Positions 39,866 to 49,346 of a DNA stretch of 64,000 nt are shown in pieces; positions within the stretch are counted from its first letter, which is position 1; each line of letters begins with the position of its first letter. Both the position numbers and the translations under genes were made by a program. The notes beneath the pieces are model-generated. The model saw nothing but the letters and a program-made list of their open reading frames with translations, was not told the DNA's origin and did not search any database. Origin of the DNA: Anaerolineae bacterium (GTDB lineage Bacteria > Chloroflexota > Anaerolineae > Aggregatilineales > Phototrophicaceae); contig JAJDZV010000008.1 of NCBI GenBank assembly GCA_022824465.1, forward strand, positions 1 through 64,000. The letters are read 5' to 3'.

Positions 39866-40641
39866 CGGATCTCGCGCTTCACGAGGAACTGGAAGACGGT
39901 CATGAGCTCCGTATGGGGTTCTTTGAGCATCTGGACGAACTGCGGCAACGCCTGACGCGCGCGGTCTTGGCGCTGGTGGTCGGCACGGTCGTCGGCATCT
40001 TCTTCACCGACCGCGTGCTTATGCTGCTGCAAGAACCCTACTGCCGCATCCCCAGCGTCGACAATTGCGAACTGGTCATCCTCGACCCGACCGGCAATAT
40101 CCTCATCTATTTCAAGGTTGCGCTCATGGTCGGCGGCATTCTGTCGATCCCGATGGTGACCTACCAGTTGCTCATGTTCATTCTGCCCGGCTTGACGCGC
40201 AAGGAGCGGCGCTACGTCCTGCTGTCCATTCCCGCCACTTCGCTGCTTTTCATCATCGGCGTGTTGTTCGCCTGGCGCATTCTTATGCCGCCGGCGCTCG
40301 GCTTCCTAAACGAGTTTCAAGCGCAGATCTTCGAACCGGAGTGGACAGCCGACGGCTACATCAGCTTCGTCACGTCTCTGCTCTTTTGGATGGGCGTCGC
40401 CTTTCAGACGCCGCTTATCTTCTTCCTCATTTCCCTGCTGGGCATGGTCAGCGCGCGCACGCTGATTCGGCAGTGGCGCGTGGCCATCGTCGGCGCGTCG
40501 ATCGCGGCCGCCTTGATCACGCCGACGATCGACCCGGTGAATATGTTCCTCGTCATGGCGCCGCTGCTGGCGCTCTATAGTCTGAGCATCGTGCTGGTCT
40601 ACTTCGGGCGCAAGCTCTCCGGCGTCGACCGCAAAGACTGA
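39862..40641 (+). CDS. tatC: Twin-arginine translocase subunit TatC
   Basis: 'GFFEHLDELRQRLTRAVLAL', 'ALMVGGILSIPMVTYQLLMFILPGLTRKERRY', 'PTIDPVNMFLVMAPLLALYSLSIVLV'. Confidence 0.95.
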   Translation: MTDLALHEELEDGHELRMGFFEHLDELRQRLTRAVLALVVGTVVGIFFTDRVLMLLQEPYCRIPSVDNCELVILDPTGNILIYFKVALMVGGILSIPMVTYQLLMFILPGLTRKERRYVLLSIPATSLLFIIGVLFAWRILMPPALGFLNEFQAQIFEPEWTADGYISFVTSLLFWMGVAFQTPLIFFLISLLGMVSARTLIRQWRVAIVGASIAAALITPTIDPVNMFLVMAPLLALYSLSIVLVYFGRKLSGVDRKD

Positions 40642-40717
40642 TATTCGACTGACACAACCAGTCTGACTATGCTACAATACCGCCGTTTTGCCCCACTGCA
40701 CACTTGCGGAGACCTCT

Positions 40718-42439
40718 ATGATCCTCGAAAAAGCGCGGCTTATTCGTCCCTACGGCGGCGAACTGGTAGACCTGCTCGCGCCTAGAGCAAACCTGTTGGA
40801 ACGAGCAGCCTACGCCAACACGTTGCCATACGTACAGGTTAGCGCGCGCGTCGTCTGCGACCTTGAGTTGCTGGCGGTCGGCGCATTCTCGCCTCTGCGC
40901 GGCTTTATGGGCTCGGCGGACTATCGCAGCGTGTTAGACGCCATGCGCCTGGCGGACGGCACGCTCTTCCCGATACCGATCACGCTGCCGGTGGATCCGG
41001 GTAGCGACATCGAGATCGGCCGCGATATCGCCCTGCGCGACAGCCGGAACAACATCCTGGCTATCCAGACCATTGAAGAAGTCTATGCATGGGACCTGGA
41101 AGAGACGGCGTGTAAGGTCTTTGGCAAGTTTGATACGCGCCACCCCATCATCGCCGAGATGCACCGCTGGGGCAAAATGAATATCGCCGGTCCGCTTGAG
41201 GTATTGCGACTGCCGCCTCACCTGGATTTCATCGAATTGCGCCGGACGCCAGCCGCGACCCGCGCCGTCCTGGAAAGCTACGGACGAGAAAATGTGGTCG
41301 CATTCCAGACGCGCAACCCGTTGCACCGGGTGCACGAAGCGCTGACCAAACGCGCCGCGGCGGATGTTGACGGAGTGCTGCTGCTGCATCCAGTCGTGGG
41401 CATGACGCAGCCCGGTGATGTCGATCATTACACTCGCGTGCGCGTCTACAAAACCCTGATTGACAACTACTACGAGACCGACCGCAGCCTGCTCTCGCTT
41501 CTGCCGCTGGCGATGCGAATGGCGGGACCGCGCGAAGCCGTATGGCACGCCATCATCCGCCGCAATTATGGCGCCAATCATCTCATTGTCGGGCGCGATC
41601 ATGCTGGTCCCGGACCCGACTCCAAGGGCGAACCCTTCTATGGACCCTATGACGCTCAGGACCTCGTCGCCGAATACGCTGAGGAAATCGGCGTTCAGCC
41701 GCTGCCCTTCACCGAGATGGTCTACCTGGAAGATGAAGACCGCTATGAAGAGAGCGCAAAACTGGTACCCGACGCCAAGGTGCGCAAGATTTCCGGCACG
41801 CAAGTACGCCAGGATTATCTGGGCAAAGGCATGCCATTGCCGCCCTGGTTTTCCCGCCCGGAAGTGGCGCAGATCCTCGCCGACAGCTATCCGCCGGGTC
41901 ACCGTCGGGGCCTTTGCCTTTGGTTCACCGGCTTGAGCGGCTCAGGCAAGTCTACCACGGCCGAGCATATCGTGAATCTTCTGCTGGAGAAGGGGCGCAA
42001 CGTCACCGTTTTGGATGGCGATGTCGTGCGTACGCATCTCTCCAAGGGCTTGGGATTTAGCAAGGAAGACCGCGACACGAATATCCGACGCATCGGCTAT
42101 GTGGCGAGCGAAATCGTGCGCCACGGCGGCTTGGTGATCTGCGCCGCTATCAGCCCCTACCGAGCCACGCGCCAGGATGTGCGCAATCTGGTGGGCGCGG
42201 GCTTCCTTGAGATTCACATGGCGACGCCGCTTGAATTCGTTGAAGCGCACGACGTCAAGGGACTGTACGCCAAGGCGCGCCGCGGAGAGATCACCGGCTT
42301 CACTGGCATCGACGATCCCTATGAACCGCCGCTGAATCCCGAAATCACCCTAACTGCCGAAGGCGCCACCGCCGAGGCGAACGCGCAACTGGTCGTGGAC
42401 CGGCTGATTGAGCTAGGCTACGTCCGCGCCGATTCGTAA
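40718..42439 (+). CDS. Bifunctional sulfate adenylyltransferase / adenylylsulfate kinase (Sat-CysC fusion)
   Basis: Sat motifs 'QTRNPLHRVHEALTKRA', 'VGRDHAGPG'; CysC motifs 'FTGLSGSGKSTTAEHIVNLL', 'LDGDVVRTHLSKGLGFSKEDRDTNIRRIGYVA'. Confidence 0.95.
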   Translation: MILEKARLIRPYGGELVDLLAPRANLLERAAYANTLPYVQVSARVVCDLELLAVGAFSPLRGFMGSADYRSVLDAMRLADGTLFPIPITLPVDPGSDIEIGRDIALRDSRNNILAIQTIEEVYAWDLEETACKVFGKFDTRHPIIAEMHRWGKMNIAGPLEVLRLPPHLDFIELRRTPAATRAVLESYGRENVVAFQTRNPLHRVHEALTKRAAADVDGVLLLHPVVGMTQPGDVDHYTRVRVYKTLIDNYYETDRSLLSLLPLAMRMAGPREAVWHAIIRRNYGANHLIVGRDHAGPGPDSKGEPFYGPYDAQDLVAEYAEEIGVQPLPFTEMVYLEDEDRYEESAKLVPDAKVRKISGTQVRQDYLGKGMPLPPWFSRPEVAQILADSYPPGHRRGLCLWFTGLSGSGKSTTAEHIVNLLLEKGRNVTVLDGDVVRTHLSKGLGFSKEDRDTNIRRIGYVASEIVRHGGLVICAAISPYRATRQDVRNLVGAGFLEIHMATPLEFVEAHDVKGLYAKARRGEITGFTGIDDPYEPPLNPEITLTAEGATAEANAQLVVDRLIELGYVRADS

Positions 42440-42456
42440 CGGCGGAAGACGCGACG

Positions 42457-45453
42457 CTAAGCCGCGGCCGACATTTGCCTTCCATCGTTCGCCAGCAGCG
42501 AATGCCGGAAGACCGCCTTCTCCACTTCCACAAACAGCAGTACGAGCAGGCCAGCGACCACGCTGACGGCAATGTGGTCTATGCTGAGCGCGCGCGTGTC
42601 AAATGGCTCCTGGAAGAAGGGGACGTATACCACAATCAGCTGCAAGGCAAATGTCGAAAGCACCGCCCAAAACATAAGCGGATTGCCTTTGAAGCCGGCG
42701 CGCCAGAAGGTGGTGCGGTCGCCAGCGTGAATAGCGACCACCTGGAACATCTGCGTGAACGCCAGAACGGTAAAGGCGATAGTCCGCGGGGTGCGCTCTA
42801 CCTGGCTCAGGAGATGTCTACCCGGGTCTCGGCTGCCTTCGTCGTGCTCCGCCATGAATTGGGACCCGGCTTCGCCTGTGCCGAGAAAGGCGGCGCGATC
42901 GCTTGCTGACCAATCGTCCCATGCCTCAGGCACGGCGGCGTCTCCCGCCAATTCAACCACAGCCCCGCGCTCAAGCGCCTCCAAGCCAAGAGACGGGCTG
43001 AAGGCGTCCAGACCAATCGTGGTGTAGCCCCAAGCGTAGCTGGCGATGGTCAGAATCGCAATAAGGATGCCCACCAGCACGATGTGTATGCCGGTGCCGC
43101 CGGCGAAGATGCTTTCATTGGTGGGGCGCGGTCGCCGGCGCATGACGCCTTCTTCCGCCGGTTCAAAGCCCAGCGCGATGGCCGGCAAGCCATCGGTCAC
43201 CAGGTTGATCCATAGGATCTGAATCGCCAGCAGCGGAATCGGCATGTTTATCAGCAGCGCGACAAACATCACCAGAATCTCGCCGACGTTCGAGCTCAGC
43301 ATGTACTTGATGAATTTTCTGATATTGTCGTAGATTGCGCGCCCTTCTTCAATCGCCGCGACAATCGAGCGGAAGTTATCGTCGGTCAGGATCATCTCGG
43401 AGGCGCCTTTGCTGACATCGGCGCCGGTGATTCCCATCGCCACGCCGATATCGGCTTGCTTCAGAGCCGGCGCGTCATTGACGCCGTCGCCTGTCATTGC
43501 CACGATGTTGTCTTGAGCCTGCAACACTTGCACCAGCCGGAGCTTGTGCGCTGGCGACACGCGCGCGAAACAGGAAGCCCGCCGCGCCGCGTCTTGCAGC
43601 TGCTCGTCGCTCATCGCGTCCAGCTCGCTGCCGCTGATTGCATGTTGCCCGGCAGTGATTATGCCGAGGTCGCGGGCAATCGCCTCCGCGGTTAAGACGT
43701 GATCGCCAGTGATCATAATGGTGCGAATGCCGGCCTCACGCGCGCGCTGAACGGCGGTCTTCGCTTCCGGGCGCGCCGGATCGAGTATGCCGATCAAGCC
43801 GATGAGTTCCAATTCGCGCTCGATCTCCGGCGTGACCTGGTCCGGCAGTGACTGCAGGGGCTTCCAGGCGATGCCGAGCACGCGCAAGCCATCGTTCGCC
43901 AGCGCGTCGACGCGCTTCTGCCAGACGCCGCGGCGTCCCTCGCTCATATCGACGACAGCTTCGGGTGTCTGCTCCATCGCCGACCAATCGATCAAGCGGT
44001 CGGGCGCGCCCTTGGTGATGACAACGTATTCAGCGTCGGGGAACAGTTGACGCGCGGTCTCGCCTTTGACCGAATGCACGGTGGTCATCGCCTTGCGCTC
44101 GCTGCTGAAGGGCAGTTCAGCCACGCGCGGCATCTCGCGCTCCAGTCGCTCGCGGGTGAAGCCGATCTTCTGCGCCGCAACCAGGAGCGCCGCTTCCGTG
44201 CTGTCGCCGACCACTTTGACTTGGTCGCTCTTGTCATGTGTCTCCAGGTAGACGTTGGTCGAAAGCGCCATCGCCTTCAACATGCGTTGCGCCGCGAAGT
44301 CTTTCTCGGTATCTACCGGCTTGCCCAGATTCGCCGGATCGTGCGTGCCCAGCGAGAATAAGCCGCCCTCGGCGACATATCCGGCGCCCTCGACGCGGAT
44401 ATCGTCATGCCGCGGCAGCACGAGGTAGGTCGCGGTCATCTCGTTCTTGGTCAGTGTGCCGGTTTTGTCGGAGCAGATGATATTCACCGAGCCCAAGGTC
44501 TCGACCGCGGGCAGGCGGCGGATCAGCACGTTGCGTTTCACCATGCGGTTGGCGCCGAGGGACAAGCCGATGGTGACCAGCGCGGGCAAGCCCTCCGGCA
44601 CGGCGGCCACCGCCAGGCTGATGGCGATGAGGAACATTTGCTCGGCTGGTATTCCCTGGATCAGGAAGCCGACGAAGAAGACAATCGCCACCACGATCAA
44701 AGCCGCAGTCGCCAGGATATGCCCCAGGTGATTAAGCCGGCGCTGCAGCGGCGTCGTGCCCTCCTCCACATGCAGCAGCATGGTGGCGATGTTTCCGATT
44801 TCGGTTTGCAAGCCGATCTTGGTCACGACCATCTCGCCGCGACCATAATTCACCGCCGTGCCCATATAAGCCATGTTCGCGCGATCGCCCAGAGGCACGT
44901 CGCCGGCGATATCGATGACTGACGCCGACTTCTCCACCGGCACAGATTCGCCCGTCAGCGCGGCTTCTTCAATCTGCAGATTGATCGACTCGATCAAGCG
45001 CCCGTCGGCTGGAATGCGGTCGCCTTCGCCAATCAGGACAATATCGCCGGGCGCCAGTTCTTCGGCGCTGATTTCGTGAACCTGCCCGTCGCGCCGCACG
45101 CGCACTTGCGGCACCTGCAGGCGGCTGAGGGCGGCAAGCGCTTGCTCCGCTTGATACTCCTGATAGATGCCCAGCAGGGCGTTGAGCGCGACGATGGCGA
45201 GGATGACAATGACATCAGTGGCTTCGCCAAGCAGCGCTGAAATCGCCGCGGCGACTATCAAGACGATAACCATGACATCGGTGAATTGGCTGAGGATAAG
45301 CTGCGCCCAATTCGTACCTTCGTCCGTCGGCAGCGCGTTTTTTCCGTATTCGGCTTGACGGACGCTGGCCTCGGTCGAGCTCAGTCCCTGCGCCGGGTCT
45401 ACGCGAAGCTCGCGTGCCAGGTCATCAACATCCTTGCGAAACGCATCCATCAT
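42457..45453 (-). CDS. Cation-translocating P-type ATPase (P2A Ca2+-type)
   Basis: 'ICSDKTGTLTKNEMTA' (DKTGT), 'MITGDHVLTAEAIARDLGI', 'MTGDGVNDAPALKQADIGVAMG', 'AVPEGLPALVTI'. Confidence 0.95.
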   Translation of the reverse strand: MMDAFRKDVDDLARELRVDPAQGLSSTEASVRQAEYGKNALPTDEGTNWAQLILSQFTDVMVIVLIVAAAISALLGEATDVIVILAIVALNALLGIYQEYQAEQALAALSRLQVPQVRVRRDGQVHEISAEELAPGDIVLIGEGDRIPADGRLIESINLQIEEAALTGESVPVEKSASVIDIAGDVPLGDRANMAYMGTAVNYGRGEMVVTKIGLQTEIGNIATMLLHVEEGTTPLQRRLNHLGHILATAALIVVAIVFFVGFLIQGIPAEQMFLIAISLAVAAVPEGLPALVTIGLSLGANRMVKRNVLIRRLPAVETLGSVNIICSDKTGTLTKNEMTATYLVLPRHDDIRVEGAGYVAEGGLFSLGTHDPANLGKPVDTEKDFAAQRMLKAMALSTNVYLETHDKSDQVKVVGDSTEAALLVAAQKIGFTRERLEREMPRVAELPFSSERKAMTTVHSVKGETARQLFPDAEYVVITKGAPDRLIDWSAMEQTPEAVVDMSEGRRGVWQKRVDALANDGLRVLGIAWKPLQSLPDQVTPEIERELELIGLIGILDPARPEAKTAVQRAREAGIRTIMITGDHVLTAEAIARDLGIITAGQHAISGSELDAMSDEQLQDAARRASCFARVSPAHKLRLVQVLQAQDNIVAMTGDGVNDAPALKQADIGVAMGITGADVSKGASEMILTDDNFRSIVAAIEEGRAIYDNIRKFIKYMLSSNVGEILVMFVALLINMPIPLLAIQILWINLVTDGLPAIALGFEPAEEGVMRRRPRPTNESIFAGGTGIHIVLVGILIAILTIASYAWGYTTIGLDAFSPSLGLEALERGAVVELAGDAAVPEAWDDWSASDRAAFLGTGEAGSQFMAEHDEGSRDPGRHLLSQVERTPRTIAFTVLAFTQMFQVVAIHAGDRTTFWRAGFKGNPLMFWAVLSTFALQLIVVYVPFFQEPFDTRALSIDHIAVSVVAGLLVLLFVEVEKAVFRHSLLANDGRQMSAAA

Positions 45454-45919
45454 TGCAGTGTCCTCTATCTGCGACCACTCACATGAAACTGCTTGCGCAA
45501 AGGCGGCCGGTCCCTTCGCGCATAAAGCGATTGGCCATGTGATTCAGTATATTTGACAGCGATTTTAGCGCATTATTGCCAGCATCATGGGCAATTGAGT
45601 CTGGACGATAGACAGGCGCGCGGCCACGACGCCGCTAATGTCCTCATGAGAAAATCGGCGAAAGCGCAAGCTCAGGCATAGGCGTCAAGATATTGAAGCG
45701 GCGGAAAATAGCTTCTTCGGCAATCTGGCAATCCGGCAAGCTGACGAACTCGCAGCAGGCGCTTTCCGCTTGTTCAAGGTCAGATGATTACAGAATAGCA
45801 GAGACCGGCGCCGAATGGGCGACCATTTCGTCGCGCATGCGTCTTTGCTATTGTCAAGTTTCGCAGTTCTGACTAGTATCGCATCGCATTGCGGTATACG
45901 AATTCAGCGGGCAAAGCGC

Positions 45920-46960
45920 ATGAAAACGATCGACCTCAGAAGCGACACTGTCAGTCATCCCACAGCCGAGATGCGCGAAGCCATGGCCAACGCGGAAGTC
46001 GGTGATGATGTTTACCACGATGATCCGACGGTGAACCAGCTGGAAGCGGATGCTGCCGCAATCTTCGGCAAGGAGGCGGCTGTTTTCGTCACAAGCGGCA
46101 CCCAGGGCAATCTCTGCGCCTTGCTGGCGCATTGCCAGCGGGGCGAGTCGATCATCATCGGCGACGCCTCGCATATCTTCCGCTATGAACAGGGCGGCAT
46201 GGCGCAGCTTGGCGGCATCATCCCGCATACGCTGCCGGTGCAATCGGACGCCACGATGCGCCTCTGCGACCTCGAGGCGGCGATAAACCCCGACGATGAG
46301 CACAAACCGGTCACGCGTCTGGTCGCGCTGGAGAACACGCACAACATGGCTGGCGGCGTACCGATTTCGGCGGAATACACGGCGCAGGTCGCCGAAATCG
46401 CCCGACGGAACAATTTGATCCTGCACATTGACGGCGCGAGGATCTTCAACGCTGCCGCCGCATTCAAGGTAGATGTGCAAGAACTGGCCGCCGGCGCCGA
46501 TTCGGTGACATTTTGCCTGTCGAAGGGGCTTTGCGCGCCAGCCGGTTCGATCCTGGTGGGCGATCGCAGCTTTATCCGCCGCGCCCGACGGGCTCGCAAG
46601 GTCCTTGGCGGTAGCCTGCGTCAAGCGGGCGTGCTGGCGGCCGCTGGCATGATCGCGCTGCACAAAATGCGCCATCGCTTGGTTGATGACCACGCGCATG
46701 CCCAATTGCTAGCGGAAGGCTTGAGCGAAATCCCGGGTTTGGTCATCAAGAGCCAGAACACAAACTTCATATTCTTCACGCTCGCCGACCAGGTCGCGAT
46801 GCCCTTGGACGACTTTGTTAACAGATTGCGCCGCGACTATAATGTATTCATGTCGCCGTACAGCGGCGAGCGCGGTGTCATTCGTCTGCGAACGCACTAT
46901 TGGATTGATCGCGCCGCGATCGCCAAAGTCATATCTGCCGTGAGCGCTATCTTGTCATGA
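45920..46960 (+). CDS. ltaE: Threonine aldolase family PLP enzyme
   Basis: 'IDLRSDTVSHPTAEMREAMANAEVGDDVYHDDPTVNQLE', 'LENTHNMAGG', 'HIDGARIFNAA', 'FCLSKGLCAPAGSILVGD'. Confidence 0.92.
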   Translation: MKTIDLRSDTVSHPTAEMREAMANAEVGDDVYHDDPTVNQLEADAAAIFGKEAAVFVTSGTQGNLCALLAHCQRGESIIIGDASHIFRYEQGGMAQLGGIIPHTLPVQSDATMRLCDLEAAINPDDEHKPVTRLVALENTHNMAGGVPISAEYTAQVAEIARRNNLILHIDGARIFNAAAAFKVDVQELAAGADSVTFCLSKGLCAPAGSILVGDRSFIRRARRARKVLGGSLRQAGVLAAAGMIALHKMRHRLVDDHAHAQLLAEGLSEIPGLVIKSQNTNFIFFTLADQVAMPLDDFVNRLRRDYNVFMSPYSGERGVIRLRTHYWIDRAAIAKVISAVSAILS

Positions 46961-47697
46961 TGCCCGAGGCTCCCTTTGATCCCTTGGAGCAGTCGGAAAG
47001 GCGGCTCAAGGACCAGCCGATCCCGCCCGATTCCACGGAGGCCGCGGCCGACAGCGCACAGGCAGGCGCCACTGCTCGCGCCACATACCGCGGCGCAAGC
47101 GATCCCTTGTTTGGTTTTATCATCGCCGCCGCTCTAAGCGTCGGTTTGACGCCGCTTCTGCCTGGCAACGTCGAACTGCGTTTTTCGCTTGCTTGGGGCG
47201 CCCTTGCCGGCGTCAGCGTACTCTCCTGGCTGCTTGGAAATATGGAGCGTATAGATCAAGAACGGCCTGAGAATCTAGGTTGGGGCATACTCTACGCCGT
47301 TATGCTGGGAATACCGTTCTTGGTTACGCTCAGTCAGCAGGTGTTGGCTCCGGCGGCGGCGCGTCTCTTCCCGGGCATGACAGCCGGCAGCCTGCTTGCT
47401 TTTCTCGTCTTCGTGATGCCGCTCGCCGAGACGCTTTTCTTTCGCGGCTTGCTGCAAGGTCAGCTGGCATTCTGGCTGGTGGGCTTGCTGGCGGCGATGT
47501 GGAATATCGTGCTCTTCTTCCCGGTCATGTGGCAATCCGTCACGGATTTGCCGGCCGTCGCTGTGGTCATCGCCGCACTGCTTCTGATGATGAATTTGCT
47601 TTATGTCTACGTGCGGAAGCGCAACGGCTTGGCATCCAGTTGGATCTGTCAGATCGTCGCCAACCTGATTATCTTGTACATCCCGTTCCTTCAATAG
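46957..47697 (+). CDS. CPBP family intramembrane metalloprotease-like protein
   Basis: Multi-TM protein; 'FVMPLAETLFFRGLLQGQLAFWLVGLLAAMWNIVLFFPVM' resembles the CPBP EExxxR motif but with AETxFFR. 4-nt overlap with the upstream gene. Confidence 0.6.
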   Translation: MMPEAPFDPLEQSERRLKDQPIPPDSTEAAADSAQAGATARATYRGASDPLFGFIIAAALSVGLTPLLPGNVELRFSLAWGALAGVSVLSWLLGNMERIDQERPENLGWGILYAVMLGIPFLVTLSQQVLAPAAARLFPGMTAGSLLAFLVFVMPLAETLFFRGLLQGQLAFWLVGLLAAMWNIVLFFPVMWQSVTDLPAVAVVIAALLLMMNLLYVYVRKRNGLASSWICQIVANLIILYIPFLQ

Positions 47698-47767
47698 CCA
47701 TTCGCCCTGAGGCCAAAGCCACGAAGATTCAGTTGCGGCTGCAGGCGATTAGTGCCTTGCTTGAAGC

Positions 47768-48481
47768 CTATTCCGCGAGGTGCTCCAGCGGGTCCGGCTT
47801 CGGCAGAGGCTTGACGAATCCAGCGACGAATATCGTCAGCACACCGGTCAGGAAGCCGCCGATATGCGCCCAATGCGCCACATCGGTCTCCACGCCGACC
47901 CATCCCAGAAACTGCAGAGCGTCCATGAGCAGCCAGTAGCCGAGGAAGACCACCGCCGGTAGCTTGATCGTCCAGACGAAGGGACGGAAGAAACCCAGCA
48001 TCGTGCGTACCTTGGCGTTCGGCTTCAGCGCCAGGAAGCCGCCCATGATGCCCGCGATCGCGCCGCTGGCGCCTATGACGAGGCCCGTGTCCGAGACCGT
48101 GCAAACCGTGTTTCCCAGCAAGACATGCGCTACGGTCGCCGCTGCGCCGAAGCCTAAGTATGCCGCCACATATTTGAGGCTGCCCAGGTAGCGCTCCACC
48201 AAGCCGCCAAAGAGGAACAGGAACCACATATTCCCGAGCGCATGCGCCGCGCTGGCATGCAGGAAGAGACTGCGGAATGTATCCAGGCTGGTTGTCGCAA
48301 AAGATTGCTCGCCAATCTTGCAGACTTCCAGCCCGTAGTTCTGCAGCGCCGACTTGAGATAGCCGTCGCCTTTGGCGTCAACCGAGAGCTCCCAGAGGAA
48401 CACCAGCAGGTTGACAGCGATGATTACAATGGTCGCTTTTGGGACCGCCCGGTCGCGCCCGACAATGTTGATGGGAAACAT
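47768..48481 (-). CDS. Rhomboid family intramembrane serine protease
   Basis: 'FLHASAAHALGNMWFLFLFGGLVE', 'VIGASGAIAGIMGGFLAL' (GASGA), 'VAHWAHIGGFLTGVL'. Confidence 0.93.
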   Translation of the reverse strand: MFPINIVGRDRAVPKATIVIIAVNLLVFLWELSVDAKGDGYLKSALQNYGLEVCKIGEQSFATTSLDTFRSLFLHASAAHALGNMWFLFLFGGLVERYLGSLKYVAAYLGFGAAATVAHVLLGNTVCTVSDTGLVIGASGAIAGIMGGFLALKPNAKVRTMLGFFRPFVWTIKLPAVVFLGYWLLMDALQFLGWVGVETDVAHWAHIGGFLTGVLTIFVAGFVKPLPKPDPLEHLAE

Positions 48482-48559
48482 GTCGTAAGCCTCACTATCT
48501 TCGTCGCCTTATACGGTAGCATAGGCGCTTGGTTGCGCGCAAGCCGGCTGACCTGGCTC

Positions 48560-49249
48560 TTACCCTCGCGGAATGCGCGGCGGCATGATGAAAAATGACA
48601 GAAGAAATATCAGCGCCAGCCCGGTGATGAAGCCGCCGACATGACCCCAATGAACATTTATGCGCGGCGCGACCGACCCCACTTGGTAGAAGAACTGCAG
48701 GAAGAACCAATAGATTAGGTATACCCAGGCGGGTACATTGACATCGTAGTTGAACACCTTAAGGATGACGATCTTCGACTTGATGCGGTCGGTGGGAAAC
48801 AAAAAGAGGAAAGCGCCGATGATGCCGGAAATCGCGCCGCTCGAGCCAATCATGTACAGCGGCTCGGCGCAATTGACGCTATCAAATAGCAGATGGCCCA
48901 AGTGTCCGCCGAAACCAACCAACATATAGAAAGCCAGAAAACGCAGGTGGCCCAGATGCTCTTCAATCCGTGAGCCGAATACGTAGAAGATTATGATGTT
49001 AGACGTGAGATGCACAAAACTCATGTGGAGAAAGATGCTGCGAATGCCATCGAGCAAAGTCGCCGCCAGCGGCTGAACGCGCACCGCGCAGATATCCAGC
49101 GCATAGTTGCGGTAGACCTCTTCCAGCGACAAGCCGCCAAGAAATGCGAATAACACTACAAAGGCAAAGGACAGCACATTGGCCGCCGTGACGAAGAAGG
49201 CCACGTATGGTCGATAATTCGTCGTGCCGACGATCTTATAGGGGATCAT
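48560..49249 (-). CDS. Rhomboid family intramembrane serine protease (tandem paralog)
   Basis: 'FLHMSFVHLTSNIIIFYVFGSRIE', 'MIGSSGAISGIIGAFL' (GSSGA), 'VHWGHVGGFITGLA'. Confidence 0.92.
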   Translation of the reverse strand: MIPYKIVGTTNYRPYVAFFVTAANVLSFAFVVLFAFLGGLSLEEVYRNYALDICAVRVQPLAATLLDGIRSIFLHMSFVHLTSNIIIFYVFGSRIEEHLGHLRFLAFYMLVGFGGHLGHLLFDSVNCAEPLYMIGSSGAISGIIGAFLFLFPTDRIKSKIVILKVFNYDVNVPAWVYLIYWFFLQFFYQVGSVAPRINVHWGHVGGFITGLALIFLLSFFIMPPRIPRG

Positions 49250-49346
49250 GGCGTCGCGCTGCGATTCACCTGCGCTTACAGCTTAGCACAGTCGACGGCA
49301 GAGCGGCAAACGCGCGCCTCAAGGCCGAAACGCGCGCCTCAATGAA

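Noticed and set aside
40934-41902. 322 aa minus-strand ORF
   Set aside because: Antisense to sat-cysC, no recognisable motifs.
45854-46705. 283 aa minus-strand ORF
   Set aside because: Antisense to the threonine aldolase gene; no domain evidence.
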